Positions 8,916-17,800 of a stretch of DNA of 64,000 nucleotides are shown here, piece after piece (positions within the stretch are counted from its first letter, which is position 1; each line of letters opens with the position of its first letter). The DNA is from Rhodoferax aquaticus. GTDB taxonomy: Bacteria; Pseudomonadota; Gammaproteobacteria; Burkholderiales; Burkholderiaceae_C. The notes under the pieces are model-generated. The model worked only from the letters and a program-made list of their open reading frames with translations. It was not told where the DNA came from and searched no databases. The position numbers were made by a program, and so were the translations under genes. The stretch is from positions 3,348,001-3,412,000 of the forward strand of contig NZ_CP036282.1 of assembly GCF_006974105.1 (NCBI RefSeq), in the 5' to 3' direction.

Positions 8916-9526
8916 CAGGCACCAAACGACAAAGCGCCAGCAGGCAATGGGCGGCCCAGTGCACTGGTCAACACCGTGAAGTGCATGGTCTCGTCAGCCG
9001 CCAGGCGGGCAGCTACTTTGGCCAGGTCTTTGCTGCCAAATGCTGGGATGACGCCCAAGTACGCATTGATTGCGCCCAACTCCAAGCGGGTGGCCAAGTC
9101 CAACACATCGGCTTGGCTGCGCAAGGTGTCGGCTTTGAGGGACTTGGCGTAGTCGTCGAGCTTTTTCTCCATGACGGGGTTGCCGCCCAGTTTTTGGATG
9201 GTGGCGATCAGGGCATCGCGGTGGGCCTTGTGGTGGCCTTGGAACTGCACTGCCACGTCCAGCACGCCTTTAGCCAACAAGCCGCTACCGGCGCCTAGTT
9301 GGTACGCATTGATGGCTTCGTGCTCCAAGCCCAAGGCTACGTTCAAGATGCTCACGTCTTTGGCGGTATCACCTGCCATGCCTTCGGCCAAGGCGTCTTT
9401 GCCCGCTAGCAGAGCGACCGCCACCGCAGACAAGGTGCCCGTGGTGCGGCCCATGAACGCGCGGCGTGACGATGCCAAAACAATGCCAGAAGCCGCTTGC
9501 GCTGGGGTGTGAACTACAGATTGCAT
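8915..9526 (-). CDS. Tat-exported ferritin-like domain protein
   Basis: A 203-residue protein. A twin-arginine signal (SSRRAFMG, then a hydrophobic stretch to ALAEG) precedes a four-helix ferritin-like domain of the Ferritin_2/DUF4439 type. Candidate di-metal ligands lie in LEHEAINAY, HHKAHRDA, LELGAINAY and DETMHF. The ATG at 9526 has a good upstream GAAGGACT; a TTG at 9541 was rejected. Export of a folded protein by Tat fits a pre-loaded metal cofactor. It is the first gene of a two-gene operon with the cytochrome and is preceded by a shared ECF-type promoter. The activity is not known. Confidence 0.85.
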   Translation of the reverse strand: MQSVVHTPAQAASGIVLASSRRAFMGRTTGTLSAVAVALLAGKDALAEGMAGDTAKDVSILNVALGLEHEAINAYQLGAGSGLLAKGVLDVAVQFQGHHKAHRDALIATIQKLGGNPVMEKKLDDYAKSLKADTLRSQADVLDLATRLELGAINAYLGVIPAFGSKDLAKVAARLAADETMHFTVLTSALGRPLPAGALSFGA

Positions 9527-9588
9527 GGAACAGTCCTTCAAAAGGGTTTAGGGGGTTGCAGAAGCCAAAAGCCTTGGCCTCTTAGCCT

Positions 9589-9619
9589 TGAATACGCGCC
9601 CTGTTCCCAACTGGATTCA
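9589..9619 (-). promoter_or_regulatory. Putative ECF-sigma promoter of ferritin-like/cyt c operon
   Basis: Read on the minus strand: TGAATCCA (9619-9612), 15 bases, CGTATTCA (9596-9589), about 63 nt upstream of the ATG at 9526. The same two boxes with the same spacing occur before the DUF3034 operon and, with changes in the second box, before the sigma-factor gene. Confidence 0.75.
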
Positions 9620-9655
9620 CATGATTGAAAAAATAGTTGCAGGTGCTTCAGTTTT

Positions 9656-9686
9656 TGAATCCAAGCACCACTGGGCTGCGTACTAA
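9656..9686 (+). promoter_or_regulatory. Putative autoregulatory ECF-sigma promoter
   Basis: TGAATCCA (9656-9663), 15 bases, CGTACTAA (9679-9686), 38 nt upstream of the sigma-factor ATG at 9725. The first box is identical to that of the two minus-strand promoters and the spacing is the same; the second box differs at two positions. This is the arrangement expected for autoregulation by an ECF sigma factor. Confidence 0.7.
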
Positions 9687-9724
9687 CTACACGTGCAACC
9701 CTTTGACACCCCACAATACTCCCC

Positions 9725-10300
9725 ATGATTTCTGACCACCACGACGCCACGCTGATGGCACTTTTGGACCGCATAGCAGCCCATGACCATGCAGCGCTCA
9801 AAGCCTTGTACGACCTGTGTGCGGGCAAGCTCTATGGCTTGGCACTGCGCGTGGTAGGCCAAGCAGACGCGGCAGAAGACGTGCTGCAAGAATCGTTTTT
9901 GAGTATCTGGCGTTCAGCCGGTGACTACCGTGCCAGTCTCAGCCCACCCATGGCCTGGATGGGCCTGATCGTGCGCAGCCGGGCCTTGGACAGCCTGCGC
10001 CGCAAAGCCGCGAGCCGCAGCCACTTGACGCAAGAGCTGGACGAGCATTTGGCCGACACACTAGAAGCCAGCGGCCCCACACCGCTAGACACCACGCAAG
10101 CCAGTGAGCAAGCCTGGGCCTTGCACCAGTGCTTGGGCAAGTTAGACCATAAACAACGTGAGGTGGTGAACCTAGCCTACGTGCGCGACCTCAGCCACAG
10201 CGAGCTAGCTACCCAGTTGCAGCTGCCGCTGGGTACCGTCAAAACATGGATCCGCCGCGGGCTGGACCAACTGCGCCTGTGTATGGCGCGTTTTGCTTAA
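9725..10300 (+). CDS. ECF-family RNA polymerase sigma factor
   Basis: A 191-residue protein with sigma region 2 at about residues 25-95 (DAAEDVLQESFLSIWRSA is the 2.2/2.3 core) and region 4 at about 135-185 (LPLGTVKTWIRRGLDQLR is the -35-recognising HTH). No C-terminal extension is present. The anti-sigma gene starts 10 bp downstream, so the pair is co-transcribed. The three matching two-box promoters nearby probably define its core regulon, including itself. The inducing signal is not given by the sequence; the target genes suggest periplasmic redox, metal or reactive-species stress. Confidence 0.93.
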   Translation: MISDHHDATLMALLDRIAAHDHAALKALYDLCAGKLYGLALRVVGQADAAEDVLQESFLSIWRSAGDYRASLSPPMAWMGLIVRSRALDSLRRKAASRSHLTQELDEHLADTLEASGPTPLDTTQASEQAWALHQCLGKLDHKQREVVNLAYVRDLSHSELATQLQLPLGTVKTWIRRGLDQLRLCMARFA

Positions 10301-10310
10301 GGGGACTCTG

Positions 10311-11096
10311 ATGAACCTGTCAAAACACCCCGAACTTTTAGACAAACTGGCCAGCAGCTATGCGCTAGGCACCCTGCGCGGTGGAGCGCGCCGTCGCTTT
10401 GAAGCACTGGCACGCGAGCAGGCACCCGTGCGCGCAGCGGCGCTCATTTGGCAAAGCCGCATGTCCAGCTTGAACGAACTGCAAGCCCCCGCCAACCCCA
10501 GCCCCGCCGTGTGGACCCGCATCAACAACTTGGTGCTGGCGGACCAAGAACAAACGGCTATGCAGCAAGCCCGCCTGCGCCCCCAGGCAAAATCGGCGAG
10601 CGTTGGCGGCTGGGTGCGCAGCCTGCCTTTGTGGCGTGGCCTTGCGGCTGCTGGGCTGGTAGCTACTGCCGTGGCCGTAGGCATGGGCGCCCAGACCCGC
10701 CAACAGCTCACGCACGAAATTGCCCAACTCCAAACCAGCCTGCAAGCCGCACCGCGCATTGAATACGTGGCCGTGCTGAGCGACGACAAGGCCGCTGCCT
10801 CCATGTTGGTCACGTTCGACGCCAAGACCCAAAAGCTCACCTTGCAGCGGGTGGGCAACTTCCAAGAGGCGGGCGACCGATCTCTGCAACTCTGGGCCCT
10901 CCCCCCCGCGGGTGGTCCGCGCTCTTTGGGTGTGCTGGGCGCAGACAAAGTGCTGCGCTTAACTGCTGCTGAGAATGACGTGCGTGAAGTGCCCACCTTG
11001 GCCATCAGCCTAGAGCCCAAGGGCGGCGTGCCCAGCGCCACGGGCCCCACTGGGCCTGTGCTGTTCAAGGGTGCCTTGATTCAAAAAGTGATTTAG
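10311..11096 (+). CDS. Membrane anti-sigma factor, RskA-like
   Basis: A 261-residue protein: an N-terminal cytoplasmic sigma-binding domain (HPELLDKLASSYALGTLRGG, the usual start of this family), one membrane span at about residues 108-128 (GLAAAGLVATAVAVGMGAQ), and a periplasmic C-terminal domain of the anti-sigma-K/RskA type (LQLWALPPAGGPRSLGVL). The protein contains no cysteine at all, so it is not a zinc-binding (ZAS) redox-sensing anti-sigma; release of sigma probably depends on proteolysis or on the periplasmic domain. The ATG at 10311 has AAGGGGA upstream. Confidence 0.88.
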   Translation: MNLSKHPELLDKLASSYALGTLRGGARRRFEALAREQAPVRAAALIWQSRMSSLNELQAPANPSPAVWTRINNLVLADQEQTAMQQARLRPQAKSASVGGWVRSLPLWRGLAAAGLVATAVAVGMGAQTRQQLTHEIAQLQTSLQAAPRIEYVAVLSDDKAAASMLVTFDAKTQKLTLQRVGNFQEAGDRSLQLWALPPAGGPRSLGVLGADKVLRLTAAENDVREVPTLAISLEPKGGVPSATGPTGPVLFKGALIQKVI

Positions 11097-11139
11097 TCAA
11101 CCCGGTATGCTGTCGCCTCAGTTGTAAAGGGCGATTGCA

Positions 11140-12003
11140 GTGAGTGAATCTTTAGGTAAACCCCTGGCCGGGTGGCGTTTGCGCATGTACACAGTGATCT
11201 TTGAGGCCGACACGCGCGCGGGCCGTTTGTTTGACCAATGGCTCATCGCCATCATTTTGCTCAGTGTGGCCATGGTGGTGGTAGACAGTGTGCAGGGTCT
11301 GGGTGACAACTACAAGCGCGCATTCACCGCTATGGAGTGGCTATTCACGGTGGCGTTTACTGTGGAGTACGTGGCGCGGCTGGTGTGCGTGCGCCACCCC
11401 ATGCGCTACGCCTTGAGCTTCTTTGGCATCATCGACCTTTTGGCACTATTGCCCACCTACGTGGCTTTGCTGGTGCCTGAGGTGCATGCCCTCATCGATG
11501 TGCGGGTGCTTCGCCTGCTGCGCGTGTTTCGGGTGTTCAAGCTCACCGCCTATGTGGCGGAGTACCAAGCCCTGGGCCGGGCCTTGGCCGCAAGCCGCCG
11601 AAAAATCCTGGTCTTCTTGTCGGCTGTGCTGATGATCGTGCTGGTCATGGGTACGGTGATGTACGTTGTGGAAGGCCCTGGTAACGGCTTTAGCAGCATT
11701 CCGACGTCGGTTTACTGGGCCATCACCACCATGACCACCGTAGGCTTTGGCGACATCACCCCCAAGACGGACTTGGGCCGACTCATCGCCTCAATGATGA
11801 TGCTCTTGGGCTGGGGCACGCTCGCCGTACCCACCGGCATCGTGACTGCCGAGATCAGCGCAGCGCGGTTTGCCCACGCCCCGCCGCCCACTACACGCAC
11901 CTGCCACGAATGCCTGACCGAAGGCCATGCACCTGAAGCCCAGTTTTGCATGCACTGCGGTGCCCGTTTGCCAGCCTACCAAACGGGCACGGCCACACTC
12001 TAG
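11140..12003 (+). CDS. Voltage-gated K+ channel-like protein with zinc-ribbon tail
   Basis: A 287-residue protein with a six-helix voltage-gated channel layout. An Arg-rich S4-like helix (VRVLRLLRVFRVFKL) precedes the pore loop, with selectivity filter TTVGFGD at residues 199-205. The cytoplasmic C-terminus carries a CX2C-X11-CX2C zinc ribbon (Cys 255, 258, 270, 273), an unusual addition. The GTG at 11140 was chosen because it gives a normal pre-S1 N-terminus and follows AAAGGG at reasonable spacing. It begins 43 bp after the anti-sigma gene and may be part of the sigma operon. Ion specificity is inferred from the filter. Confidence 0.85.
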   Translation: MSESLGKPLAGWRLRMYTVIFEADTRAGRLFDQWLIAIILLSVAMVVVDSVQGLGDNYKRAFTAMEWLFTVAFTVEYVARLVCVRHPMRYALSFFGIIDLLALLPTYVALLVPEVHALIDVRVLRLLRVFRVFKLTAYVAEYQALGRALAASRRKILVFLSAVLMIVLVMGTVMYVVEGPGNGFSSIPTSVYWAITTMTTVGFGDITPKTDLGRLIASMMMLLGWGTLAVPTGIVTAEISAARFAHAPPPTTRTCHECLTEGHAPEAQFCMHCGARLPAYQTGTATL

Positions 12004-12020
12004 CTGCAGGTATTGAACTT

Positions 12021-12413
12021 ATGAATGCTAAAACCCACATCAACCTCCTCATCCAAGCCAGTGTGATCTGGTTGCTGTTTTGGTTGGGCGGCTTGCCTGA
12101 CTACTACCAGCAATACCCACCGGTCCTGGTCGGCGTAGCGTGCACGCTCTTGTCGGTGGTGTTTTCCTTGTTTGCGCTTGCCATACTGCTGCGCAGCAAG
12201 CCACAACACCGTATGTCCAAGGCCTTGTGGCTGTCGTTCTACTACTCCGTGCCGCTAGCGGTGTACGACATCGCCTATTGCGCCGTTTACTTGGGCTTGG
12301 GCGCAGGTTACTTGGTGTCGCATTGGTACCTCACCGTGTTTTACGTGAGCATATGGCTGACCTTTGTGCCCACAGCGTACTTACTCTCACGCGGCGCGCC
12401 CACTAGAGCTTGA
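12021..12413 (+). CDS. Small four-helix membrane protein, unknown
   Basis: A 130-residue protein with four hydrophobic segments (for example VIWLLFWLGGLPDYYQQYPP and YLTVFYVSIWLTFVPTAYLL). It starts 17 bp after the stop of the channel gene, so it is probably co-transcribed with it. No family is recognised. Longer readings of this frame upstream only overlap the channel gene. A role with the channel or the sigma operon is inferred from position alone. Confidence 0.65.
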   Translation: MNAKTHINLLIQASVIWLLFWLGGLPDYYQQYPPVLVGVACTLLSVVFSLFALAILLRSKPQHRMSKALWLSFYYSVPLAVYDIAYCAVYLGLGAGYLVSHWYLTVFYVSIWLTFVPTAYLLSRGAPTRA

Positions 12414-12440
12414 CACCAGCGCGCGCAATCGGCGACCAAC

Positions 12441-13163
12441 TCAGCCCCTGCGCCTAGGGGCTACATCGAGTTGAAACGTGGCCTTGCCTACTGCGGTTTG
12501 CACTACCAATTGCAAAGGGGCTTTTTCCACGAGTTGGGCCGCATGCCACACGCGCACAGTAGCCGTGCCCTCGGGCACGTCTTCAAGCACAGCCACGCCA
12601 TCCGCACCGGTTTTCACGGTCCAGGGCGAGTCCGCCACGTAAATGGTGCCTTGCATGCGGCTGTGGATGAAGCAGCCCAAGAGTGCCGCGCCGGTGGGGC
12701 CCGGCGTGCTCAGGGTGAACATGGCGCTACCTCCAGGTTTGCTGTCGGTCTTGCCTTCTAGCAGCACCGACTGCCCCTCGGTGCTGCCCAAAGCGGCACC
12801 TGGCACGCCAAAGCGCACATGGTGGTTCCACGGGTCGCTATTGGTAAAGCGCACTTTGGCGCCCACCCCCACGACCGTGACGTTAGGCACAAACTGCAGC
12901 TTCTCTTGGTTGACCTCGGCACTCAGGGGCAATGGCGTTTTGCGCGTGCCTTTGCCGCTAGGCTGCACGATCACCACGGCATCCGGCATAGGTTTACCGT
13001 CGCGGTCCAGCACCAAGACCTCCAAGTTGCCGGCAAATGCCAAGCCGCTGCACGCGGCGCTCAGTAACACGGTGGCAACAACGAGCAAGCCACTCACCCA
13101 GTGCTGCGCAGCGCTTGGCGACTGGCCGTGCTGGCGGCGATTGTCTAAAGCCTTGCGCATCAT
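12441..13163 (-). CDS. Exported cupredoxin-like protein (methylamine-utilisation type)
   Basis: A 240-residue protein with an N-terminal signal peptide ending near AFAG. A plastocyanin-like domain has candidate type 1 copper ligands: His in NSDPWNHHVRF and a C-x2-H-x2-M cluster in GCFIHSRMQG. A C-terminal beta-sandwich follows (GTATVRVWHAAQLVEKAPL). It resembles proteins often labelled methylamine utilisation proteins, although no methylamine genes are nearby. Its ATG overlaps the stop of the globin gene by 4 bp (ATGA). It is the last gene of the DUF3034-globin-cupredoxin operon and probably a periplasmic copper electron carrier. Confidence 0.8.
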   Translation of the reverse strand: MMRKALDNRRQHGQSPSAAQHWVSGLLVVATVLLSAACSGLAFAGNLEVLVLDRDGKPMPDAVVIVQPSGKGTRKTPLPLSAEVNQEKLQFVPNVTVVGVGAKVRFTNSDPWNHHVRFGVPGAALGSTEGQSVLLEGKTDSKPGGSAMFTLSTPGPTGAALLGCFIHSRMQGTIYVADSPWTVKTGADGVAVLEDVPEGTATVRVWHAAQLVEKAPLQLVVQTAVGKATFQLDVAPRRRG

Positions 13164-13657
13164 TTCACCGTGATCACATCGCGGTGCATGGGCGCCAGAC
13201 GGGCCAGCAACTGGTTCTGCGTGGCAAACGGTATACCGCGCACGTCCATGGCCGCTTGCAGGTCTTCCACCAAGGCATGGAAGTCGGCCTTGGTGATGTC
13301 AAGATTGGCATGAATCAACTTCATAGAAGCCCCCTTGTATTCGCAAGGACCGCCGCTCACCACGCATATTTGGTCGACCAACTGGGTCTTCAGGTGGTCC
13401 ACATTGGCCTCTTTGAACTGCGCGGCAATGCGGGCGTCCGCCACGATGTTGGCAACAAAGGTGTCCATCAGCGCCACCAAGCCAGGCTTTTCACCCAAGG
13501 CGCGGTAAAGCGTGTCAGCCTGCGATGTAGCAGCACCGGCCATGGGCGGGTTGGCGGTTTGGGCCATGGCGGCTGGTGCTGCAAAAAGGCTGGCTAAGGA
13601 GAGCGCCAGCGTGCCAAAGGCCAAGCTCAGGCCGCGGTAGCTAATACGGTGTGTCAT
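13160..13657 (-). CDS. Exported group 1 truncated haemoglobin
   Basis: A 165-residue protein: a signal peptide (hydrophobic LAFGTLALSLASLFAAPAA, cleavage near AMAQ) followed by a 2-on-2 globin of about 120 residues. The proximal His is in KLIHANLDI, and the CD/E region GGPCEYKGASM is typical. The position that is usually the distal Tyr B10 (FYARV-type) reads Val (FVANI), so ligand chemistry may differ. The ATG at 13657 has AGGACA upstream; a TTG 18 codons earlier was rejected. It is the middle gene of an operon with DUF3034 and cupredoxin genes. A periplasmic role in NO, O2 or peroxide chemistry is inferred. Confidence 0.85.
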   Translation of the reverse strand: MTHRISYRGLSLAFGTLALSLASLFAAPAAMAQTANPPMAGAATSQADTLYRALGEKPGLVALMDTFVANIVADARIAAQFKEANVDHLKTQLVDQICVVSGGPCEYKGASMKLIHANLDITKADFHALVEDLQAAMDVRGIPFATQNQLLARLAPMHRDVITVK

Positions 13658-13732
13658 ACGAAGTGTCCTGGTACAAAAAAGTGAGTCACAAAAAGAGTGG
13701 ATTGGGGGCAAGCGGGTGGTCAGGCTGGGCGC

Positions 13733-14662
13733 TTAGAACGCCAATTGCGCAGATAGGTAGTAGCCGCTTTGCTTACGGTTGGCCGTGATGGCAGGCAGGA
13801 TGCGGCCCAGATCTAGATAGGCCAAGGTCACCGAGGTGTGTTTGTTAGGGGCCCAGGCCACAAATAGGTCTTTCCAGTCGTCCTCGGCCAGGCCATCGGC
13901 CAAACCGGCGCTGCGACCCAAGGCCTCTAGGTTGTTGGGCTTGGCCCGGTACTCCGTGCCTATGGCCCAGTTTTTACTGAGCAGGTAGGCCACCGAGACT
14001 TCGGGCACCCAGCTGGCTTCGTTTTTGCCAGGGGCTTTGGAACCAAAACCTAGCAGGCCATTTTGGTTGGCGTTGGTGTAACGCAAGGTGCCGTTCACCA
14101 GCACGCTGCTGCCCAAAAATAGCTTGGTGGCGCTCACGTAATAGTCCGTGCCAGAGCTTTTGGTACCCAAAAAGGTGAAAACAGGGGCAATCGAGCCCGC
14201 ACTCACCGACTTTTGCTCAACGCCCACCGCAATTTGGGGCATGAGTGAGTCGCTGTCGAGCACGGCATCACCCGCTACTTTCACTTTGATGCCCACCACG
14301 TCCATATTGACGTGTTGGCCCGCTTGCACGCTAAAGCCCAAGGCATTGAGCCCCGTGGCTACCGAGGCGTCAAAGTCTTGTCGGCTAAAGGAAAGCTCTA
14401 CGCGGTCATACAGGCCCACCGTCAAACCTGCCGTGTTCAGCCCATAGTCTTGCGACGTGGCTCGGCTGGCATGTACGCTGGCGCCGATCTCGCCGGCGGT
14501 CGCGTTAGATCCAATCACCGCCCATGGGGTGAGCCCACCGCCCGCAGCGCCGTCTATAGAGCTCACCCCACCGGTGAGTAAGAGTTTTCCGGTATCGGCG
14601 AGCACCAAGCCGCTGCACAGGCCGGCCACTGCAAGCACCACCGCAGTACGAAATTGTTTCAT
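13733..14662 (-). CDS. DUF3034-family outer-membrane beta-barrel protein
   Basis: A 309-residue protein with a signal peptide (VVLAVAGLCSGLVLADTG) and the DUF3034 start LLLTGGVSSIDGAAGGGLTP. Alternating hydrophobic strands follow and it ends in Phe (YYLSAQLAF), the C-terminal signature of outer-membrane barrels. The function of DUF3034 is unknown. The ATG at 14662 is preferred to a TTG at 14677. It is the first gene of the three-gene operon behind the ECF-type promoter at 14748-14778. A channel or surface role supporting the periplasmic globin and cupredoxin is an inference. Confidence 0.85.
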   Translation of the reverse strand: MKQFRTAVVLAVAGLCSGLVLADTGKLLLTGGVSSIDGAAGGGLTPWAVIGSNATAGEIGASVHASRATSQDYGLNTAGLTVGLYDRVELSFSRQDFDASVATGLNALGFSVQAGQHVNMDVVGIKVKVAGDAVLDSDSLMPQIAVGVEQKSVSAGSIAPVFTFLGTKSSGTDYYVSATKLFLGSSVLVNGTLRYTNANQNGLLGFGSKAPGKNEASWVPEVSVAYLLSKNWAIGTEYRAKPNNLEALGRSAGLADGLAEDDWKDLFVAWAPNKHTSVTLAYLDLGRILPAITANRKQSGYYLSAQLAF

Positions 14663-14747
14663 TTTGTGAGTTCCCAAGGGTTGTTGAACAAGGCAGCGCG
14701 GCTACCTGGTGCAGGCAGCCAACAGGCCATTGGCCTTGCGCTTGTGG

Positions 14748-14778
14748 TGAATACGCAGGCCACGTGCAGCTGGATTCA
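14748..14778 (-). promoter_or_regulatory. Putative ECF-sigma promoter of DUF3034-globin-cupredoxin operon
   Basis: Read on the minus strand: TGAATCCA (14778-14771), 15 bases, CGTATTCA (14755-14748), 86 nt upstream of the ATG at 14662. It is identical in both boxes and spacing to the promoter before the ferritin-like gene. The untranslated leaders of the two operons also look related (GGCCAA, TTGGCT and CTGCA blocks in the same order). Confidence 0.75.
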
Positions 14779-14832
14779 ACTATTTGGAAAAATATTTGCG
14801 CTACCCTTCGCCATCCGTTTGGGGGAGCCAGC

Positions 14833-17800
14833 ATGAAGCCACATAAACACGCGTCCGTTGCAGCCGCTATCACTTTCGCCTTGGGCCTGTGCGCCCTGAG
14901 CCCGGCCGCACAGGCCTTGCAAATCACCAGTGTGTCGCCCCAGGGCGAGGTGGCCCGGGTGCGGCAGGTGGTGGCCAAGTTTGACGAGGCCGCCGTGAAC
15001 TTTGGCGACCCCAAGGCCCCCGCGCCTTTGAGCTTGCAGTGCAGCGATGCGCAAGCCACCCAAGGCACAGGCCGCTGGACCAACGAGCGCGAATGGGTGT
15101 TTGACTTCGCCAATGACCTGCCCCCCGGTGTGCGCTGCACCTTGCAAGCCAAGGCAGGGTTCAAATCGGCCAAAGGCGCAGATCTGACGGGCGTAAGCAG
15201 CTATAAATTTAATAGTGGAGGCCCCTTTGTGCAGCGCGCCGTGCCTTACGCAGGCAGCGTGATTGACGAGGAGCAGTTCTTTGCCCTGCAACTCAACGGC
15301 CCCGCCACCCTGGCCAGCGTGCAAACCAATGTGTGGTGCGTGGCCGACGGCGTCGGAGAGCGCATCGCAGTGCGCATGATTGAGGGCAAAGAGCGCGAGG
15401 CCCTGCTCCAAGCCCAAGGCTTGGACACCCAGGCCAAAGCCTCACCGCTGAGTGTGGTCACGCTGGCGTGTAACCGGCGCTTGAGTGCGTCGGCCAAAGT
15501 GCAGCTCGTATTTGGCAAGGGTGTCACCACGCCGGACAAAGGCTCTGAAAAAGGTGTGCCCAACACGGTGGAAAAGCGCTTTGGCTTTACCGTGCGCGAG
15601 CCATTTGCAGCAAGCTTCAGCTGCGAGCGTGAAAACGCCCAAAGCGCCTGCCTGCCCATACGCCCCATGCGCCTGAGCTTTAACGCCCCGGTAGCGCGCA
15701 AACTGCTCGAAGGCATACGCCTGAACGGCCCCAAAGACAGCTACAAACCGCAGTTTGACCAAGACGAAGGCGATGGCGACGAAGTGGTGAGCCACGTGGG
15801 CTTTGCCACCTTGCTACCGGAACTCAGCAACTTCACGCTCACCTTGCCCAAAGACTTCAAAGACGCCTCCCAGCGCACGCTGCGCAACGCCGATAGCTTT
15901 CCGCTCAAAGTGGCCACAGGTGCCATGCCGCCACTGGCCAAGTTTGCAGCCGCCCCCTTTGGCATTGTGGAGCGCTTTGCCGAGCCCAATGGCGTGGCAC
16001 TGCTGCCGGTGACCCTGCGCAACGTAGAAGCAGCCTTGAACATCAAAGGCCTGAACGCAGAACAAACCAAAGCTGCCAACACCAAAGCGCCCGTGGGCAA
16101 GGTGAGCACCGTGTCCCCCAGCAGTGATGCCGACATCATTGCGTGGTTTAGCAAAGTGCAACGCTACGAGGCAAGCTCCGTATCGCGCAGCCAAGCCGCG
16201 CGCGACGTGAAGCATGCGTTGCCTAAACCTTCCACTGAGTACGACCAGCACGATGTGCAAACCCGCATGTTGTCCCTCTTGCAGGGACAAAGCGGCGTCA
16301 AAACACTGGACCTGCCCAAGCCTGTGAGTAACGACCCCCGCCCCTTTGAGGTGGTGGGTATTCCTTTGAGCCCTGGCTTTCATGTGGTGGAGATTGCCTC
16401 GCAAAAGCTGGGCACGAGCTTGCTAGACGAGCGCTATGGCAATAGCCGCACCATGTACGTGCGCACCTCAGCATTGGTGACCAACTTGGGCGTGCACTTC
16501 AAACTAGGCCGTGAAAACGCCGTGGCCTGGGTGACCACCTTGGACAAGGGCACGCCCGTGGCCAATGCCGTGGTGCGGGTGTCCGACTGCCGTGGTGCCG
16601 AGCGTGCCACCGGCACCACCAACGCCCAAGGCGTGGCCACATTGACAGGTTTGTCGCCCCAAGCGCCCACCTGCAATGGTGAAAACGCCTACACCCAAGC
16701 CTACTTTGTGAGCGCCCGCGCGCCCCAACCTGCGGGCGACGGCAAAGGCACAGTGCAAGACATGGCCTTCACCTGGAGCGACTGGAACAAAGGCATTGAG
16801 CCTTGGCGCTTTAACCTGCCCACCAGCCGTGAGGTGCAGCCCGATGAGCGCGCCCACACCATCTTTGACCGCACGCTGCTGCGCGCTGGCGAAACCGTGT
16901 CGATGAAGCACCTGCTGCGCACCGAGACCTCCAAAGGCTTTGGTCTGGCAAAAGACCTGCCCAACGTGCTGCAGATAACCCATGTGGGCAGCGGCCAGCA
17001 GTACACCCAGGCCATCAACTGGCGCAAGACCGCCACGGGCGGGCAAAGTGCTGAAAACACCTTTGCCATACCGGCGGGTGCCAAGCTGGGCTTTTACGAC
17101 GTCACACTGCGCGGCGTGAATGACAACCGCAGTTTCAGCACCGGGCAGTTCCGGGTGGAAGAGTTCCGCTTGCCGGTGTTGGAAGGCCGTGTCACACCAG
17201 CTGAGAAAAAGGCCTTGGTCAACATCAAAGCCTTGCCCGTGGATGTGCAGGTGAACTATGTGTCAGGTGGCCCTGCCGCACAACTGCCGGTGCGCGTGTC
17301 GGCCTTGGTCAGCAAAAAGTACCTGAGCTTTACCGACTTCAGCGAGTTCAGCTTTTCGCCACCGCGTGGCAACAATGACGCCACAGCAGAGAGCAATGAA
17401 GAGGCAGACGCAGGCAGCGACGCCCGCGTGATTGCCGACAAACTGCCCCTCACGCTAGACAAAAACGGCACTGGCAAGACCCAACTAACCCAAGTGCCCA
17501 CCAGCCGCCAAGCCCAAGACCTGTTGCTAGAAGCCACCTACTCAGACCCCAATGGCGAGGTGCAAACCATACGCAGCACACAAACCTTGTGGCCTGCCGC
17601 CGTGGTAGCGGGCATCAAGACCGAGGGCTGGGTGTCTGCTAGCCAAAAAATCAAATTCCAAGCGCTGGCCCTGGACCTGTCTGGCAAGCCCCAAGAAGGC
17701 GTGTCTTTGGAGGTGAAGGCCACGGCGCGTATTACCACCACCACGCGCAAGCGCATGGTGGGCGGCTTCTACACCTACGACAACAAAACGTCCGTCAAAG

